A DNA stretch of 64,000 nt from Halarchaeum nitratireducens. GTDB lineage: Archaea; Halobacteriota; Halobacteria; Halobacteriales; Halobacteriaceae. The notes beneath the pieces are model-generated. The model was not told the DNA's origin. It did not search any database and saw only the letters and a list, made by a program, of their open reading frames with translations. Numbering within the stretch: position 1 is the first letter of the stretch; every line of letters begins with the position of its first letter. The stretch lies in assembly GCF_014647155.1 (NCBI RefSeq), contig NZ_BMOQ01000006.1:264301-328300 (forward strand), written 5' to 3'. A program made the translations under genes and the position numbers. This document shows positions 35,675 to 44,653 of this stretch, one piece after another.

Positions 35675-36901
35675 TTAAATGCCTCCGTTGATGACGTTCG
35701 CAACCCGCTGTCGGTCAAATAACTGCTCGCTCTCGGCGATCTCGGGATACGATCCACCCGTGTAGGTCGGCCAGTCGCCGAAGATATCGGGATAGAGTTG
35801 TTTCGCGGTCATCTCTAGCTGGAAGAGGTTCATGACTGGCCCCTGAAGTGGGTTCCCGCCAGCGTAGACGCAGCCGTTCCGAATGGCCGAGAGCTGTTGG
35901 CCGACCGCGTGGTTCGACAGTTCCTTGCGGAGGGACTCGACGTCGTAGTAGGAGTATCCGTAGCGATGCAGAATGACGTCCGGGTCGATTTCGACCATCG
36001 TCTCGAAATCGTAGGACGACTCGTAGCTGATGTCACCTCCGGCGAACGCGTCCGTCGCGCCCAACGGCCGAGTGTGTGCGTTCGCGAACCCGGGCGTGTT
36101 GATTTTCGCGGGGTAAAACGTCTCATCCATGTAGATCACCGACCCGACGGTCGGCCGCTCACCCTCCGGGGGATGGTTTGACCGGATCGTTGCGAGCAGA
36201 TCGTCGTGTATTGACGCGAGCGCTTGGTATCGCTGCTGTGCCCGGAAGACCTTCGCTACCTTCTCCGAGATTTCCCAGAGTGTGTAGTACTCGTAGTCAT
36301 CTCGGTAGGGTTTGGGTGGTTCGGCGTTCCGGCGGCTATAGTTGTTCCCGAAGAACGGTGCGATGTTCTCCGTGATCTCCTCGACGTCGTCGACGCTCCA
36401 GCCGTCAAAGGAAGCGACGAGCGAGGGATCGACGAGGTGGAGGTCGGAGTCCAATTCGTAAAACACCTCCATATCGACGGTGAGATTCCCCGATCCAGTG
36501 TTGAGCTGCGTGAGGCTCTCGTAATCGAAGGAGACACCATCGAGGTGCGCGTAGAACGCATCGAGCGCGCTCCCGACATCCGTGCTGAATCCGAGGGAGT
36601 TCACCGCGTCCCCGTAGCCGTATGCGACGGCCATGTCCGCGTACAGGAGGTTGTACACCATTACGCTCGTCGGCGGCTCTTCGAGCTTGACGGTTCCCGC
36701 CGGTGCCATCGTCACCGAATACCTCTCGCCCTCCTGCGTCGACGTGTCTGTCTCGTTCTCATCTCTTTCGTTCGGTGTCGCCCCGGACTCGGACTGGCCT
36801 GCACATCCGGCGAGCAGGCCGCCGCCGATGACCGCGCCGCCGTACTTCAGGTAGTCGCGCCGCGTCGGTGCCGCTGTCGTGTTCGCGTCGTCGTCGGTCA
36901 T
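35675..36901 (-). CDS. Tat-lipoprotein ABC substrate-binding protein, copy 4
   Basis: A 408-residue binding protein with TRRDY at residues 13-17 and lipobox Cys33. Distinctive features are AYGYGDAVNSLGFSTDVG in place of the usual GHGD, VEEITENIAPFFGNNYSRRN, and RYGYSYYDVESL in the C-terminal lobe. The terminal blocks NLFQLEMTAKQLYPDIFGDW and EQLFDRQRVANVINGGI are conserved. It starts 2 nt after the copy 3 stop. Ligand probably iron-chelate, by family and promoter. Confidence 0.87.
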   Translation of the reverse strand: MTDDDANTTAAPTRRDYLKYGGAVIGGGLLAGCAGQSESGATPNERDENETDTSTQEGERYSVTMAPAGTVKLEEPPTSVMVYNLLYADMAVAYGYGDAVNSLGFSTDVGSALDAFYAHLDGVSFDYESLTQLNTGSGNLTVDMEVFYELDSDLHLVDPSLVASFDGWSVDDVEEITENIAPFFGNNYSRRNAEPPKPYRDDYEYYTLWEISEKVAKVFRAQQRYQALASIHDDLLATIRSNHPPEGERPTVGSVIYMDETFYPAKINTPGFANAHTRPLGATDAFAGGDISYESSYDFETMVEIDPDVILHRYGYSYYDVESLRKELSNHAVGQQLSAIRNGCVYAGGNPLQGPVMNLFQLEMTAKQLYPDIFGDWPTYTGGSYPEIAESEQLFDRQRVANVINGGI

Positions 36902-36903
36902 CG

Positions 36904-38202
36904 TCAGATGTCACCGTTGGTGATGTTCGCGACCCGCTCGTGATCGAACAACTGCTCGTCGGGACCGAACGCCGGATAGGAGTCGCCGTTCTCGTAGTCA
37001 GGCCACGCACCGAACTGCTCGGGGCAGAGCTGCTTGGCGGTCATCTCGAGCTGGAAGAGGTTCATCAGTGGCCCCTGCCAGCGCGTCCCCTGCACGTACA
37101 CCCGGTCGTTCTGCACGGCGGCCAACTCGCTTCCCACGGGGTCGTCTCGCAGATTCTGCTCCATCTGTTCGAAATCGACCTCTTCCGTGACCGTCCAGAG
37201 TGTGAGAATCGCGTCCGGGTCGGCGTCCAGCAGCGCCTCCGTGTCGAGTCGCTTGAACGGACCCTCCAACTCCGCACCGCCGAACACGTCGATCGCGCCG
37301 AGCGGCCGGGTGTGGGCGTTCCAGTAGCCGGGCGCGTTCAGTCGGAGCCGGTAGATGTCGGCCAGGTCCTCCCTGAGGGAAAGGTACGCGACGGTCGGCC
37401 GTTCCGACTCCGGCGGCAGCCTGTCTTCGATGGTCCCGAGCAGGTCGTCGTGGACGGACGCGAGCGCTTCGTACCGTTCTCGCTCCCCGTACAGCGTCGC
37501 GACGCGATCGAACAACTCCCACAGCGAGTAGTACTCGTACCCGTCGGCCCACTCCTCCGGCGGCGTGGCGTGGTAGTTGCTGTAGTAGTTGCCGAGCCAC
37601 GGCCCGACGTTGTTCGACACTTCGTCGATGTCGCTTCGGTTCCAATTGTCCTCCGTCGTTACCCACGCGGGGTCCACGAGGTGGAGATCGCTGTCGAGTT
37701 CGTACAGCTGCTCCTTCGCGAAGCCGTACTCCCCCGCCTTGTCCGCCCACTCGATCTCGAAGTCGTCGAATCCGGCGGTGAAGTACTCGAGACCCGCGAC
37801 GGTCCCGTCCCACCAGAGGTAGTTGATGGTCTCACCCCGACCGAGCGCACTGGCCATGTCCGGGAACCACGGGAAGTGGGTGAACACGTTCGTCGGGGGT
37901 TCCTCCAGCGAGACCGTGCCGACGGGCGATAGGTCGACCGTGTAATCAGACTCCGTCGTCGAGGTCGTCTCGCTCCCCTGCTCGGTCGCCTGAGTCGTCT
38001 CCGCTGTCTGCGTCGATTCACCCGTCGGTTGGCTGGAACATCCCGCGAACAGTCCCCCACCTACGACCGCGCCGCCGTATTTCACGTACTCCCGTCGAGT
38101 CCGTTCGATTCGCCCACTTCCTCGACGACGTCCCGCTCGCTGGCGCTCGCTCGAAGCACGCCGCATCGGCGTTTCAGTCGTCTTCTCGTCGTCGTCACCC
38201 AC
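36904..38202 (-). CDS. Tat-lipoprotein ABC substrate-binding protein, copy 3, with extended basic N-terminus
   Basis: A 432-residue binding protein, the longest of the set. An arginine-rich insertion (about residues 14-35) lies before the usual TRREY Tat motif (residues 35-39), and Cys55 is in the lipobox LFAGC. An earlier Arg pair (PMRRAS, residues 12-17) looks like the ancestral Tat position. The core has FTHFPWFPDMASALGRGE, VGPWLGNYYSNYH and the conserved NLFQLEMTAKQLCPEQFGAW. Whether the extended signal still works with Tat is unclear. Confidence 0.86.
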   Translation of the reverse strand: MGDDDEKTTETPMRRASSERQRAGRRRGSGRIERTRREYVKYGGAVVGGGLFAGCSSQPTGESTQTAETTQATEQGSETTSTTESDYTVDLSPVGTVSLEEPPTNVFTHFPWFPDMASALGRGETINYLWWDGTVAGLEYFTAGFDDFEIEWADKAGEYGFAKEQLYELDSDLHLVDPAWVTTEDNWNRSDIDEVSNNVGPWLGNYYSNYHATPPEEWADGYEYYSLWELFDRVATLYGERERYEALASVHDDLLGTIEDRLPPESERPTVAYLSLREDLADIYRLRLNAPGYWNAHTRPLGAIDVFGGAELEGPFKRLDTEALLDADPDAILTLWTVTEEVDFEQMEQNLRDDPVGSELAAVQNDRVYVQGTRWQGPLMNLFQLEMTAKQLCPEQFGAWPDYENGDSYPAFGPDEQLFDHERVANITNGDI

Positions 38203-38204
38203 GG

Positions 38205-39440
38205 TCAGATCTCTCCGTTAACGATGTCCGCGACCCGCTCGCGGTCGAATAGCTGCTCACTCTCGGGAATCTCGGGGTAGTCTTCACCGTCGACGTACCC
38301 GGGCCACTCGCCGAGTTGTTCGGGGTAGAGCTGCTTGGCAGTCATCTCCGTCTGGAAGAGGTTCACTATTGGTCCCTGGTATCTGACGCCCTGTGCGTAG
38401 ATGCGGTCGTTCTTCGCGGCCGAAATCGTCTGCCCGACCGGGTCGTCCCGGAACCGCTCTTTCGTCTCCGCGATACTGTAGCTTGAGGAGAGTCGGAACA
38501 GCGCGAGGACGACGTCCGGGTCCGCTTCTGCCATCGCCTCCATATCGACCTGGGCGTTCCGCTCGAAGTCCATGTCGGCGAATGCATCGACCGCACCGAG
38601 CGGACGGGTGTTTGCGGCGAGGAACCCGGGCGCGTTCAGATGGAAGACGCCGACGTGGTCTTCGACTGGGAAGGTGAGCGCGACGGTCGGTTGCTCGTCC
38701 TTCGGCGGGCGTTTTTCTTCCACCGTCGAAAGCAGCTGCTGGCGTTCCTCGTAGAGGGCCTGATAGTGCTCTTTCGCCTGAAAAACTTCGGCCACCTTCT
38801 CGAAGATCTCCCACAACGAGTAGTACTGGTACCCGTCTGCCCACTGCGTCGGTGGCGTCGAATGCGTGTTGCTGTAGTAGTTCCCGAACCACGGCGCGAT
38901 CTGTTCGCGGATCTCTTCGATGTCCGCCTGATCGAGAGAGTCCAACGTCGTGGCGTAGGCCGGGTCGGTCAAGTGAACGTCGCTGTCGAGCTCGTAGAAT
39001 CCCTCCTTCCCGAGCCCCCACGTGTCTTCGAGGTTCTTCCAGTCGAGCGAGACGCCGTCCAGCCGCTCGTAGAAGTGGTTCAGTAACGTGCCGTGGTACT
39101 CGGGGAAGTAGATTGAGTTGATGGCGTCCGCTTTCCCGGCCGCGATCGCCATGTCAGCCGTGTTCGGCAGCCCGGTGTACACGGCCTCTGGAACAGAGTC
39201 GAAGCTGACCTCGCCCATCGGCGCCATCGCCACCGAGTAAGACTGCCCGCTCTGCGAACTCGTTTCGGATGTCGTCGTGGATTCTGTCTCGTCCGCCGTC
39301 GTTGCCCCTGAGGTCGTTGAACTGGGGTCACCGCCGGAACAGCCAGCGAGCAGCCCCCCGCCGATGACCGCCCCACCGTACGTCACATAATCTCGTCGCG
39401 TCGGTGCTTCTGTTGTATTCGTGTCGGTGTTGTCACTCAT
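38205..39440 (-). CDS. Tat-lipoprotein ABC substrate-binding protein, copy 2
   Basis: A 411-residue binding protein with TRRDY at residues 14-18 and lipobox Cys34. Blocks are YTGLPNTADMAIAAGKADA (the GHGD loop is altered), IAPWFGNYYSNTHSTPPTQW, YYSLWEIFEKVAEVFQAKEH, and the C-terminal NLFQTEMTAKQLYPEQLGEW. The start at 39440 (MSDNTDTNT) is 2 nt after the copy 1 stop; an upstream in-frame start would lie inside copy 1. Confidence 0.87.
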   Translation of the reverse strand: MSDNTDTNTTEAPTRRDYVTYGGAVIGGGLLAGCSGGDPSSTTSGATTADETESTTTSETSSQSGQSYSVAMAPMGEVSFDSVPEAVYTGLPNTADMAIAAGKADAINSIYFPEYHGTLLNHFYERLDGVSLDWKNLEDTWGLGKEGFYELDSDVHLTDPAYATTLDSLDQADIEEIREQIAPWFGNYYSNTHSTPPTQWADGYQYYSLWEIFEKVAEVFQAKEHYQALYEERQQLLSTVEEKRPPKDEQPTVALTFPVEDHVGVFHLNAPGFLAANTRPLGAVDAFADMDFERNAQVDMEAMAEADPDVVLALFRLSSSYSIAETKERFRDDPVGQTISAAKNDRIYAQGVRYQGPIVNLFQTEMTAKQLYPEQLGEWPGYVDGEDYPEIPESEQLFDRERVADIVNGEI

Positions 39441-39442
39441 AT

Positions 39443-40660
39443 TCAGAACTCTCCCTTGATGATGTCCGCGACGCGTTGGTGGTCGAACAGCTGGTCCTCC
39501 TTGGAAAAGTCGGGGTATGCTCCACCGTCGTACGCCGGCCATTCGCCGAACTGCTCGGGATAGAGCTCCTTGGCGCCCATCTCGAGCTGGAAGAGGTTCA
39601 TAATGGGGCCACCGAACCGAACGCCGAGTGGATAGATGCGGTCGTTCTTGACGGCCGGTATCTGTTGGGCGACCGAGTCGGTACGGAGTTCGGTCTTGAC
39701 CTGTGTCCAGTTCGCCCCCGGTGAGACGCCACCCGTTCGCAGAATGACGTCCGGGTCGGCTTCGACGAGTGCTTCGAGGTCGATTTGCGCGCCGACCCGC
39801 ATATCGGCGAACGCGTCTTCGACACCCAGGGCCCGCGTGTGCGCCCGATAGAATCCCGGGCCGTTCATACTGTACGCCCAGATTCCCTCACTCACACCGG
39901 ACGGGGAGATGAGCACCCGTCCCGTTCGGGGTCGTTCGTCCGCGGGCGGGAGGTTCGACCGAATCGTCGATAGCAGGTCCTCGTGGACCGCTGCGAGGGC
40001 TTGATATCGCTCTTCCTCCTGGAAGACCCGGGCGACGCGCTCGAAGATCTCCCAGAGGTCGTAGTACTCGTAGTCATCCGCCCATTCAGCGGGGGGCTCA
40101 CCGTGCTGGCCACTGAACGAATTTCCGAACCACGGTGCGACGTTCTCGTGGACTTCGTCGATGTCTGCGGTAGTCCAGCTGTCCATCGTCGCGACCTTCG
40201 CAGGATCGGCGAGATGAACGTCGCTGTCCAGTTCGTAGAGTTGCTCCTTTCCCGGATTCCACGATCCGTACAGGTCCGCCCACTGGACGGAAACGCCATC
40301 GAGCCCGTTCAGGAACCGATTGTAGAGTCCCTCGAACAGGCTGGGATTGAAGATGGCGTTAACGTCATCACCGTGCCCGAGCGCGAGCGCCATGTCGGCG
40401 TGATGAGCGAGGATGGTGAATGCCGCCTGCGGCGATTCAGTGAACTCGACGTCACCCATCGGCGCCATCGTCACCGAGTACGACGAATCGCTCGGAGTCG
40501 TCGCCTCTGTGGTCGTGTCTCCACCCACAGTCGTGGTCGTCTCGTCCATCCCGCCGCCGCCCGAACAGCCGGCGAGCAGGCCGCCGCCGACGACCGCCCC
40601 GCCGTACGTCACGTACTCCCTCCGCGTCGGTGCTTCGTGTTCCGCGTCGTCGTCTGCCAT
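39443..40660 (-). CDS. Tat-lipoprotein ABC substrate-binding protein, copy 1 (promoter-proximal)
   Basis: First gene of the eight-gene operon: 405 residues, Tat motif TRREY at 12-16, lipobox LLAGC with Cys32, then a Thr/Ser-rich linker. Blocks are FTILAHHADMALALGHGDDV, YGSWNPGKE, VAPWFGNSFS, RAHTRALGVEDAFAD, and NLFQLEMGAKELYPEQFGEW. It is closest to copy 6. The fold family (iron-complex periplasmic-binding type) and the iron-type palindrome in its promoter point to siderophore or heme-type ligands. No cognate permease or ATPase is in the window. Confidence 0.88.
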   Translation of the reverse strand: MADDDAEHEAPTRREYVTYGGAVVGGGLLAGCSGGGGMDETTTTVGGDTTTEATTPSDSSYSVTMAPMGDVEFTESPQAAFTILAHHADMALALGHGDDVNAIFNPSLFEGLYNRFLNGLDGVSVQWADLYGSWNPGKEQLYELDSDVHLADPAKVATMDSWTTADIDEVHENVAPWFGNSFSGQHGEPPAEWADDYEYYDLWEIFERVARVFQEEERYQALAAVHEDLLSTIRSNLPPADERPRTGRVLISPSGVSEGIWAYSMNGPGFYRAHTRALGVEDAFADMRVGAQIDLEALVEADPDVILRTGGVSPGANWTQVKTELRTDSVAQQIPAVKNDRIYPLGVRFGGPIMNLFQLEMGAKELYPEQFGEWPAYDGGAYPDFSKEDQLFDHQRVADIIKGEF

Positions 40661-40664
40661 GCGT

Positions 40665-40716
40665 TTTAGGCTCGCCTAAAGAACTATATTTGCTTCGGTT
40701 CTTAGGTCAGCCAAAA
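40665..40716 (-). promoter_or_regulatory. Operon promoter with iron-type palindrome and second half-site copy
   Basis: TTTAGGCTCGCCTAAA at 40665-40680 sits between a TATA element (minus strand AAATATAGTTC, 40682-40692) and the ATG at 40660, the same layout as at 30616. A degenerate copy, TTAGGTCAGCCAAAA (40702-40716), lies immediately upstream of the TATA box. One promoter appears to serve all eight binding-protein genes. Confidence 0.72.
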
Positions 40717-40898
40717 CCTACCTCGGCCGGTGGACTTCACTCGTCTCGAAGAGTCACTCTATCCGCCCTCCGAAGACGCTTACAGACCAGCTACTGCCAT
40801 CTCTCGTCGTGCCTACTGCGTCCGACGAATCCACCGTCGTCGCTGACGAGCGCCGTATCCGCGGCCCGACCCGTCGAGAGAGGACGGGCACCCACCCG

Positions 40899-41396
40899 TC
40901 ACGAGCCTAAGGCGATGAGTAGCGCGAACGCGCCGGCGAGGAGCGCCGCGAGCGCCCACACGGACCCCTGACCGAGTGTCCGCACGAACACGGCGTAGCC
41001 GATCGTCGCTCCGGCGGTGAAGACGACGATACTACTAACCGCGTGGACGAGTTCGATCCGGATGGTAGCAGAGGGGTCACTGACCTCGGCGGCGATCCCC
41101 AGTGCGGTCCGTCCGACGTCCCACGCGATCACCGTGAGGACCGCCGCGATCAGTACGAGACTCGGGGCCATCCCCGCGAGACCCGCGAACATGAGTCCGC
41201 CGACGAACGCCGCTCCTCCGCCATCGACGAGCAGTCGTGACTGCCGAAAGAAGCCGGCCGCGAGGAGACAGACGCCGAGGACGCCACCGACGAGCGTCGG
41301 AATCGAGACCGCGATCACGACGAGAGCACCGAGTCCGGTGATCAGGGAGACCCCAGCGCTCACCCGCGGCACTCGCCCCCATCGACGCCGGGTCAC
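40899..41396 (-). CDS. DUF7519-like membrane protein of the DUF58 locus
   Basis: A 165-residue protein with about five hydrophobic segments and a basic start (VTRRRWGRVPR). Its GTG at 41396 overlaps the TGA of the DUF58 gene as GTGA, so it is the last gene of the operon DUF4129-DUF58-this gene. Longer upstream frames run antisense-like through the DUF58 gene and are ignored. Function unknown; co-occurrence with MoxR/DUF58 suggests an envelope-assembly role. Confidence 0.75.
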   Translation of the reverse strand: MTRRRWGRVPRVSAGVSLITGLGALVVIAVSIPTLVGGVLGVCLLAAGFFRQSRLLVDGGGAAFVGGLMFAGLAGMAPSLVLIAAVLTVIAWDVGRTALGIAAEVSDPSATIRIELVHAVSSIVVFTAGATIGYAVFVRTLGQGSVWALAALLAGAFALLIALGS

Positions 41397-43357
41397 GATG
41401 ATTCTCCCCTCCGCGTTGGTTCGAGCGTGTCCGCCGTCCGGACGTGAATCCCGGCGCTTCGAAGGGTCTTGATACGGACCCCCCGCATCAACACCGCGTA
41501 TCCCTCTCCAGCCGACAGCGACGCGGACTCCTCGGCCGGGAAGGGGGAGTGTACGGAGACGGCGTAGCCGTGCGCGTCGAGCGACCGGACGAGCTGAACG
41601 GCCTGATCGTCGAGGAGCGGAGAGACGACCACGATCTGCGTCGCGGTCTGCGTCTGCCGCGTGATCACTCTCAGCGCGTGCTCCGCGTCGAAGTCGGCCG
41701 TGGGCGGCGTCCAGTCGAAGGCGTCGTCCTCCGTGAGCAGCGTCCGGATCCGAGCGCGGTGGGTCGCCCCTGCTTGCGGCGCGAGCCAGCACGAGCGCGG
41801 GGACACCGCCACTAGTCCGACCGGGATCTGCTCGTCGAGGAGCGCCATCGAGACGTCGTGCGCTGCCGCGATGCTCGCGCGAGCGAGGGGCGTATCTGCG
41901 TCACGCCCCACCGTCCGATACGTCTCACGACGGGTATCGACGGCGACGAGCACGCGCGTGAGCCGGGATTCGTCGAAATCGATCGTGGTGAACTCGCCCG
42001 TCTTTGCTCGCTGCTTCCAGTGCACGCGCGAGAGCGGGTCGCCCCGTCGGTACTCGCGGACGGAGTGGAATTCGACGCCCGCACCCGCGGCATTCGAGCG
42101 CGACGCACCCGGGAGCGGCGTCGTGCGACGGCGATGGCCCGCTATCGCGGCGGGCCGGCGAGGCCGGTGGCAGGTGAGTGTCGTCGGGGCGGGTTCGACG
42201 AGGGACTCGCGGCGGTGGAGTCCGGTGACGTCGCGCGTGATGGCGAGCATCGGCTCGAACGCGTGGTGCCCGGGCACGGCCTCGACGCAGTAGGTGAACG
42301 TGGCCTTCTTTCCGGGGCGTAAGGCGGTCGTGAATCGCGGCGACCCCTCGGTGACGCGAAGTCCGGGCGGGACGCCGTCGATGACGCGGAGGTCAGCGAG
42401 CGTCTCCGAACCCGTGTTCTCGATACCGATCGTGACTGTGACTTCCGTCCCCGGGGCGGGTGTCTCGATGTCGAGCGCGCGGGAGACGCTGACCGATTCC
42501 GTTGGCGGGGTGGCGACGCGGGCGTAGCCGGCGACGATCACGCCGAAGGTCGTGAGCAAGAGCAGCGAGGGCGTCAGCGTGAGGATGCCGAGGCCGCCGA
42601 GCGCCAGCGCGGCGACGACGACGTCGCTCGCCCGACTCGCCCGCCGCTCTCGCGCCGTCTCATCGTTCGGCCCCCAGTACTCTCGTACCGAAACCGGTGG
42701 TGGCGACTGCCCAGGCGTCGTTCCTTCACGGAGGGCGGGGACAACGGGTGTGTTCGTGGTGCGGTTCGCGAGGGCGGCGACGGCGTGTCGCGCGCGACGC
42801 GCGAACACCGCCTCCGGCGACCACAGGGAGCGAAGCCGCTGCCGGATGGAGAGTTCCGGGACGATGTCGCCGGTGAAGAAGGCCGCCGCATCCGAGTCTG
42901 CGGTCCAGGTACCCGTATCGAGGCGGGATTCGATCTCGTTGCGCGATCGGTGGTCGCTGTCGGTGAGCGCCCGTCTCGCCATCTCTCGCAGATCGTCACG
43001 AAGACGGATACGGGCCGTGGGCGCCGCTTCGCGGCGGTCCGTCCAAGAGATGCCGTCGAGGCGGCGGGCGAAGGACTCGCCGAGCGATTCGTAGTGGGGA
43101 CGGCGCTCGGGTGTCGGCGTCTCCGGGGGCTGCGTCTCCGCGTCGTCTCCCTGGTCAGTGGACGACGAGAGAACGTCTGTGAGGAAGTAGACGCCGGCGA
43201 GGAGGAGGACGACGACGCCACCGAGTGCGAACGGTGCTGTGCGGCCGACCCCGGTCGGAGTGAATCCGCTCCCGAGTGTGGGTGCGACGAGGAGGCAGAC
43301 GCCGAGAAGGCTCGCGACGAGCCCGACGACGAGGAGTGGGCGGCGTGACCCCGTCAT
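41393..43357 (-). CDS. DUF58 domain protein with N-terminal membrane anchor
   Basis: A 654-residue protein. Two hydrophobic helices near residues 8-60 are followed by a charged linker, another helix pair around residue 250, and a CARDB/DUF11-like beta domain (PAPGTEVTVTIGIENTGSET). The DUF58 signature is VEFHSVREYRRGDPLSRVHW, with a degenerate von-Willebrand-A-like domain after it. DUF58 proteins work with MoxR AAA+ ATPases in maturation of membrane or surface complexes. It overlaps its neighbours by 4 nt on both sides. Confidence 0.88.
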   Translation of the reverse strand: MTGSRRPLLVVGLVASLLGVCLLVAPTLGSGFTPTGVGRTAPFALGGVVVLLLAGVYFLTDVLSSSTDQGDDAETQPPETPTPERRPHYESLGESFARRLDGISWTDRREAAPTARIRLRDDLREMARRALTDSDHRSRNEIESRLDTGTWTADSDAAAFFTGDIVPELSIRQRLRSLWSPEAVFARRARHAVAALANRTTNTPVVPALREGTTPGQSPPPVSVREYWGPNDETARERRASRASDVVVAALALGGLGILTLTPSLLLLTTFGVIVAGYARVATPPTESVSVSRALDIETPAPGTEVTVTIGIENTGSETLADLRVIDGVPPGLRVTEGSPRFTTALRPGKKATFTYCVEAVPGHHAFEPMLAITRDVTGLHRRESLVEPAPTTLTCHRPRRPAAIAGHRRRTTPLPGASRSNAAGAGVEFHSVREYRRGDPLSRVHWKQRAKTGEFTTIDFDESRLTRVLVAVDTRRETYRTVGRDADTPLARASIAAAHDVSMALLDEQIPVGLVAVSPRSCWLAPQAGATHRARIRTLLTEDDAFDWTPPTADFDAEHALRVITRQTQTATQIVVVSPLLDDQAVQLVRSLDAHGYAVSVHSPFPAEESASLSAGEGYAVLMRGVRIKTLRSAGIHVRTADTLEPTRRGESS

Positions 43358-44070
43358 TTGCCCGGTCGTTCGGGGTCGTCGTCGGTCTCGCCCCGGTTGT
43401 CGGCGTGTCGTATCGTGTGGAGGGCGCGCCGGGCGTCGCGTTCTCGGTCTGGAGTCGGGGGCGCGTCGCCGTAGCGGACGGTTCGGAAGAGGCGTGTGAT
43501 GGTTCGAACGGCGGACGCGGGGAGGCCAGCGTCGACGGCGGCGTCCGCGAGTTCGCGCGGCGTCTTGTGGCGGCTGTCATCCGGGCGGGCGATCGCGACC
43601 ATCGTCTGCCACGCTCGATAGACGTCGTTATCTGCGGGGACGTGCGTCGCCTCGGGCGACCGGGTGTGCTCGGTCGGGTCGTCGGAGTAGTCGGTGGGCG
43701 TCGCGGTCGGTTCGACGGGCGCGGACCCATCGTCACCGGTGAGCCACCAGAGGACGAGGGCCCCACCGACGAGGAGGAGAAGCGCGGCGATTGCGAGACG
43801 GGCGAACGCACTCGTTGCGTGGGTCGAACCGGTCGCGAGCCCGGACGGGACGCTGAGGTCCGGAAGGAGGTAGTGGCCTGCTGACTGCGTGCCGGTCGGA
43901 GTCTCCGCGTTCGAGGGCGTCCCGTTCGAGCCACTCGTCCCCGGCGATCCAGAAGGGCTCGAAGCGGCGGTCTGGGCGGGGTGCGCCGCGTGCAGCGTAC
44001 CGGCTGCGGCTCCGAGGACGGCGAGCCCGAACACGGTAACGAGGAGGGCTGCGAGGTGGGAACGATTCAT
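43354..44070 (-). CDS. DUF4129-domain membrane protein
   Basis: A 238-residue protein with an N-terminal signal or anchor, a low-complexity Ser/Thr/Pro/Gly stretch (residues 33-65), and a transmembrane helix near residue 100. The C-terminal DUF4129 domain is marked by VYRAWQTMVAIARPDDSRHK and ELADAAVDAGLPASAVRTIT. It is the first gene of the operon, overlapping DUF58 by ATGA. DUF4129 proteins accompany MoxR/DUF58 and transglutaminase-like genes; the precise role is unknown. Confidence 0.85.
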   Translation of the reverse strand: MNRSHLAALLVTVFGLAVLGAAAGTLHAAHPAQTAASSPSGSPGTSGSNGTPSNAETPTGTQSAGHYLLPDLSVPSGLATGSTHATSAFARLAIAALLLLVGGALVLWWLTGDDGSAPVEPTATPTDYSDDPTEHTRSPEATHVPADNDVYRAWQTMVAIARPDDSRHKTPRELADAAVDAGLPASAVRTITRLFRTVRYGDAPPTPDRERDARRALHTIRHADNRGETDDDPERPGK

Positions 44071-44226
44071 GTCTGGCGGCGTACGTGGACTCGTTTAGTG
44101 ACGCGCCGTAATAAGGGTTGGACCGTTCCGGGTTCGCCGCCACTCGTACCCGATGTGGGGATGCATCAGTCGTGGGCGATTCGGAGAGCGTGTTCGCCAT
44201 CTCTTTCGCGCAGTCACGTTCCACGA

Positions 44227-44490
44227 TCAGAGTAGCCCGGGGATCTGGAGTAGGAGAAACCCCACGACACCCGAAACCACGGCCCAGAACCCGACGTCGC
44301 CGATCTCGAAGTCGGACGGGGAGCCGGTGAACAGCTCGTATATGGACGCAAGTACCATCCCGACACCGGCGATGCTACCCGAGATGAGTGGGAGGCTCGC
44401 GCTTCCATTGACGAGAGTGAGGATTGCCCCCGTTGCGAAGACTGTACCGTAGATCGCCATGCATGTGTAAAATACGTAGAACCGTTCCAT
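44227..44490 (-). CDS. Small membrane protein, three predicted helices
   Basis: An 87-residue protein of almost continuous hydrophobic segments (YVFYTCMAIYGTVFATGAIL, a middle helix, then AVVSGVVGFLLLQIPGLL). The ATG at 44490 lies 25-31 nt after a TTTATGG box, supporting this start over longer frames. No family is recognised. It stands between the DUF4129 gene and a convergent-side small membrane gene. Confidence 0.6.
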   Translation of the reverse strand: MERFYVFYTCMAIYGTVFATGAILTLVNGSASLPLISGSIAGVGMVLASIYELFTGSPSDFEIGDVGFWAVVSGVVGFLLLQIPGLL

Positions 44491-44653
44491 GGCGTCGTAG
44501 TCGCACAGGACCACCATAAACGTGGGGAGCCGGTCCCGCGACTGAGGGGATACACCTATCTTCTGTGAGAGGGAAGACGCGTCCATGGCCCTCCCGGACT
44601 GATTCGAGCAGGCGGGGATCGTCGTCGGCTCTACGATACTGCTTTCACTCCCG

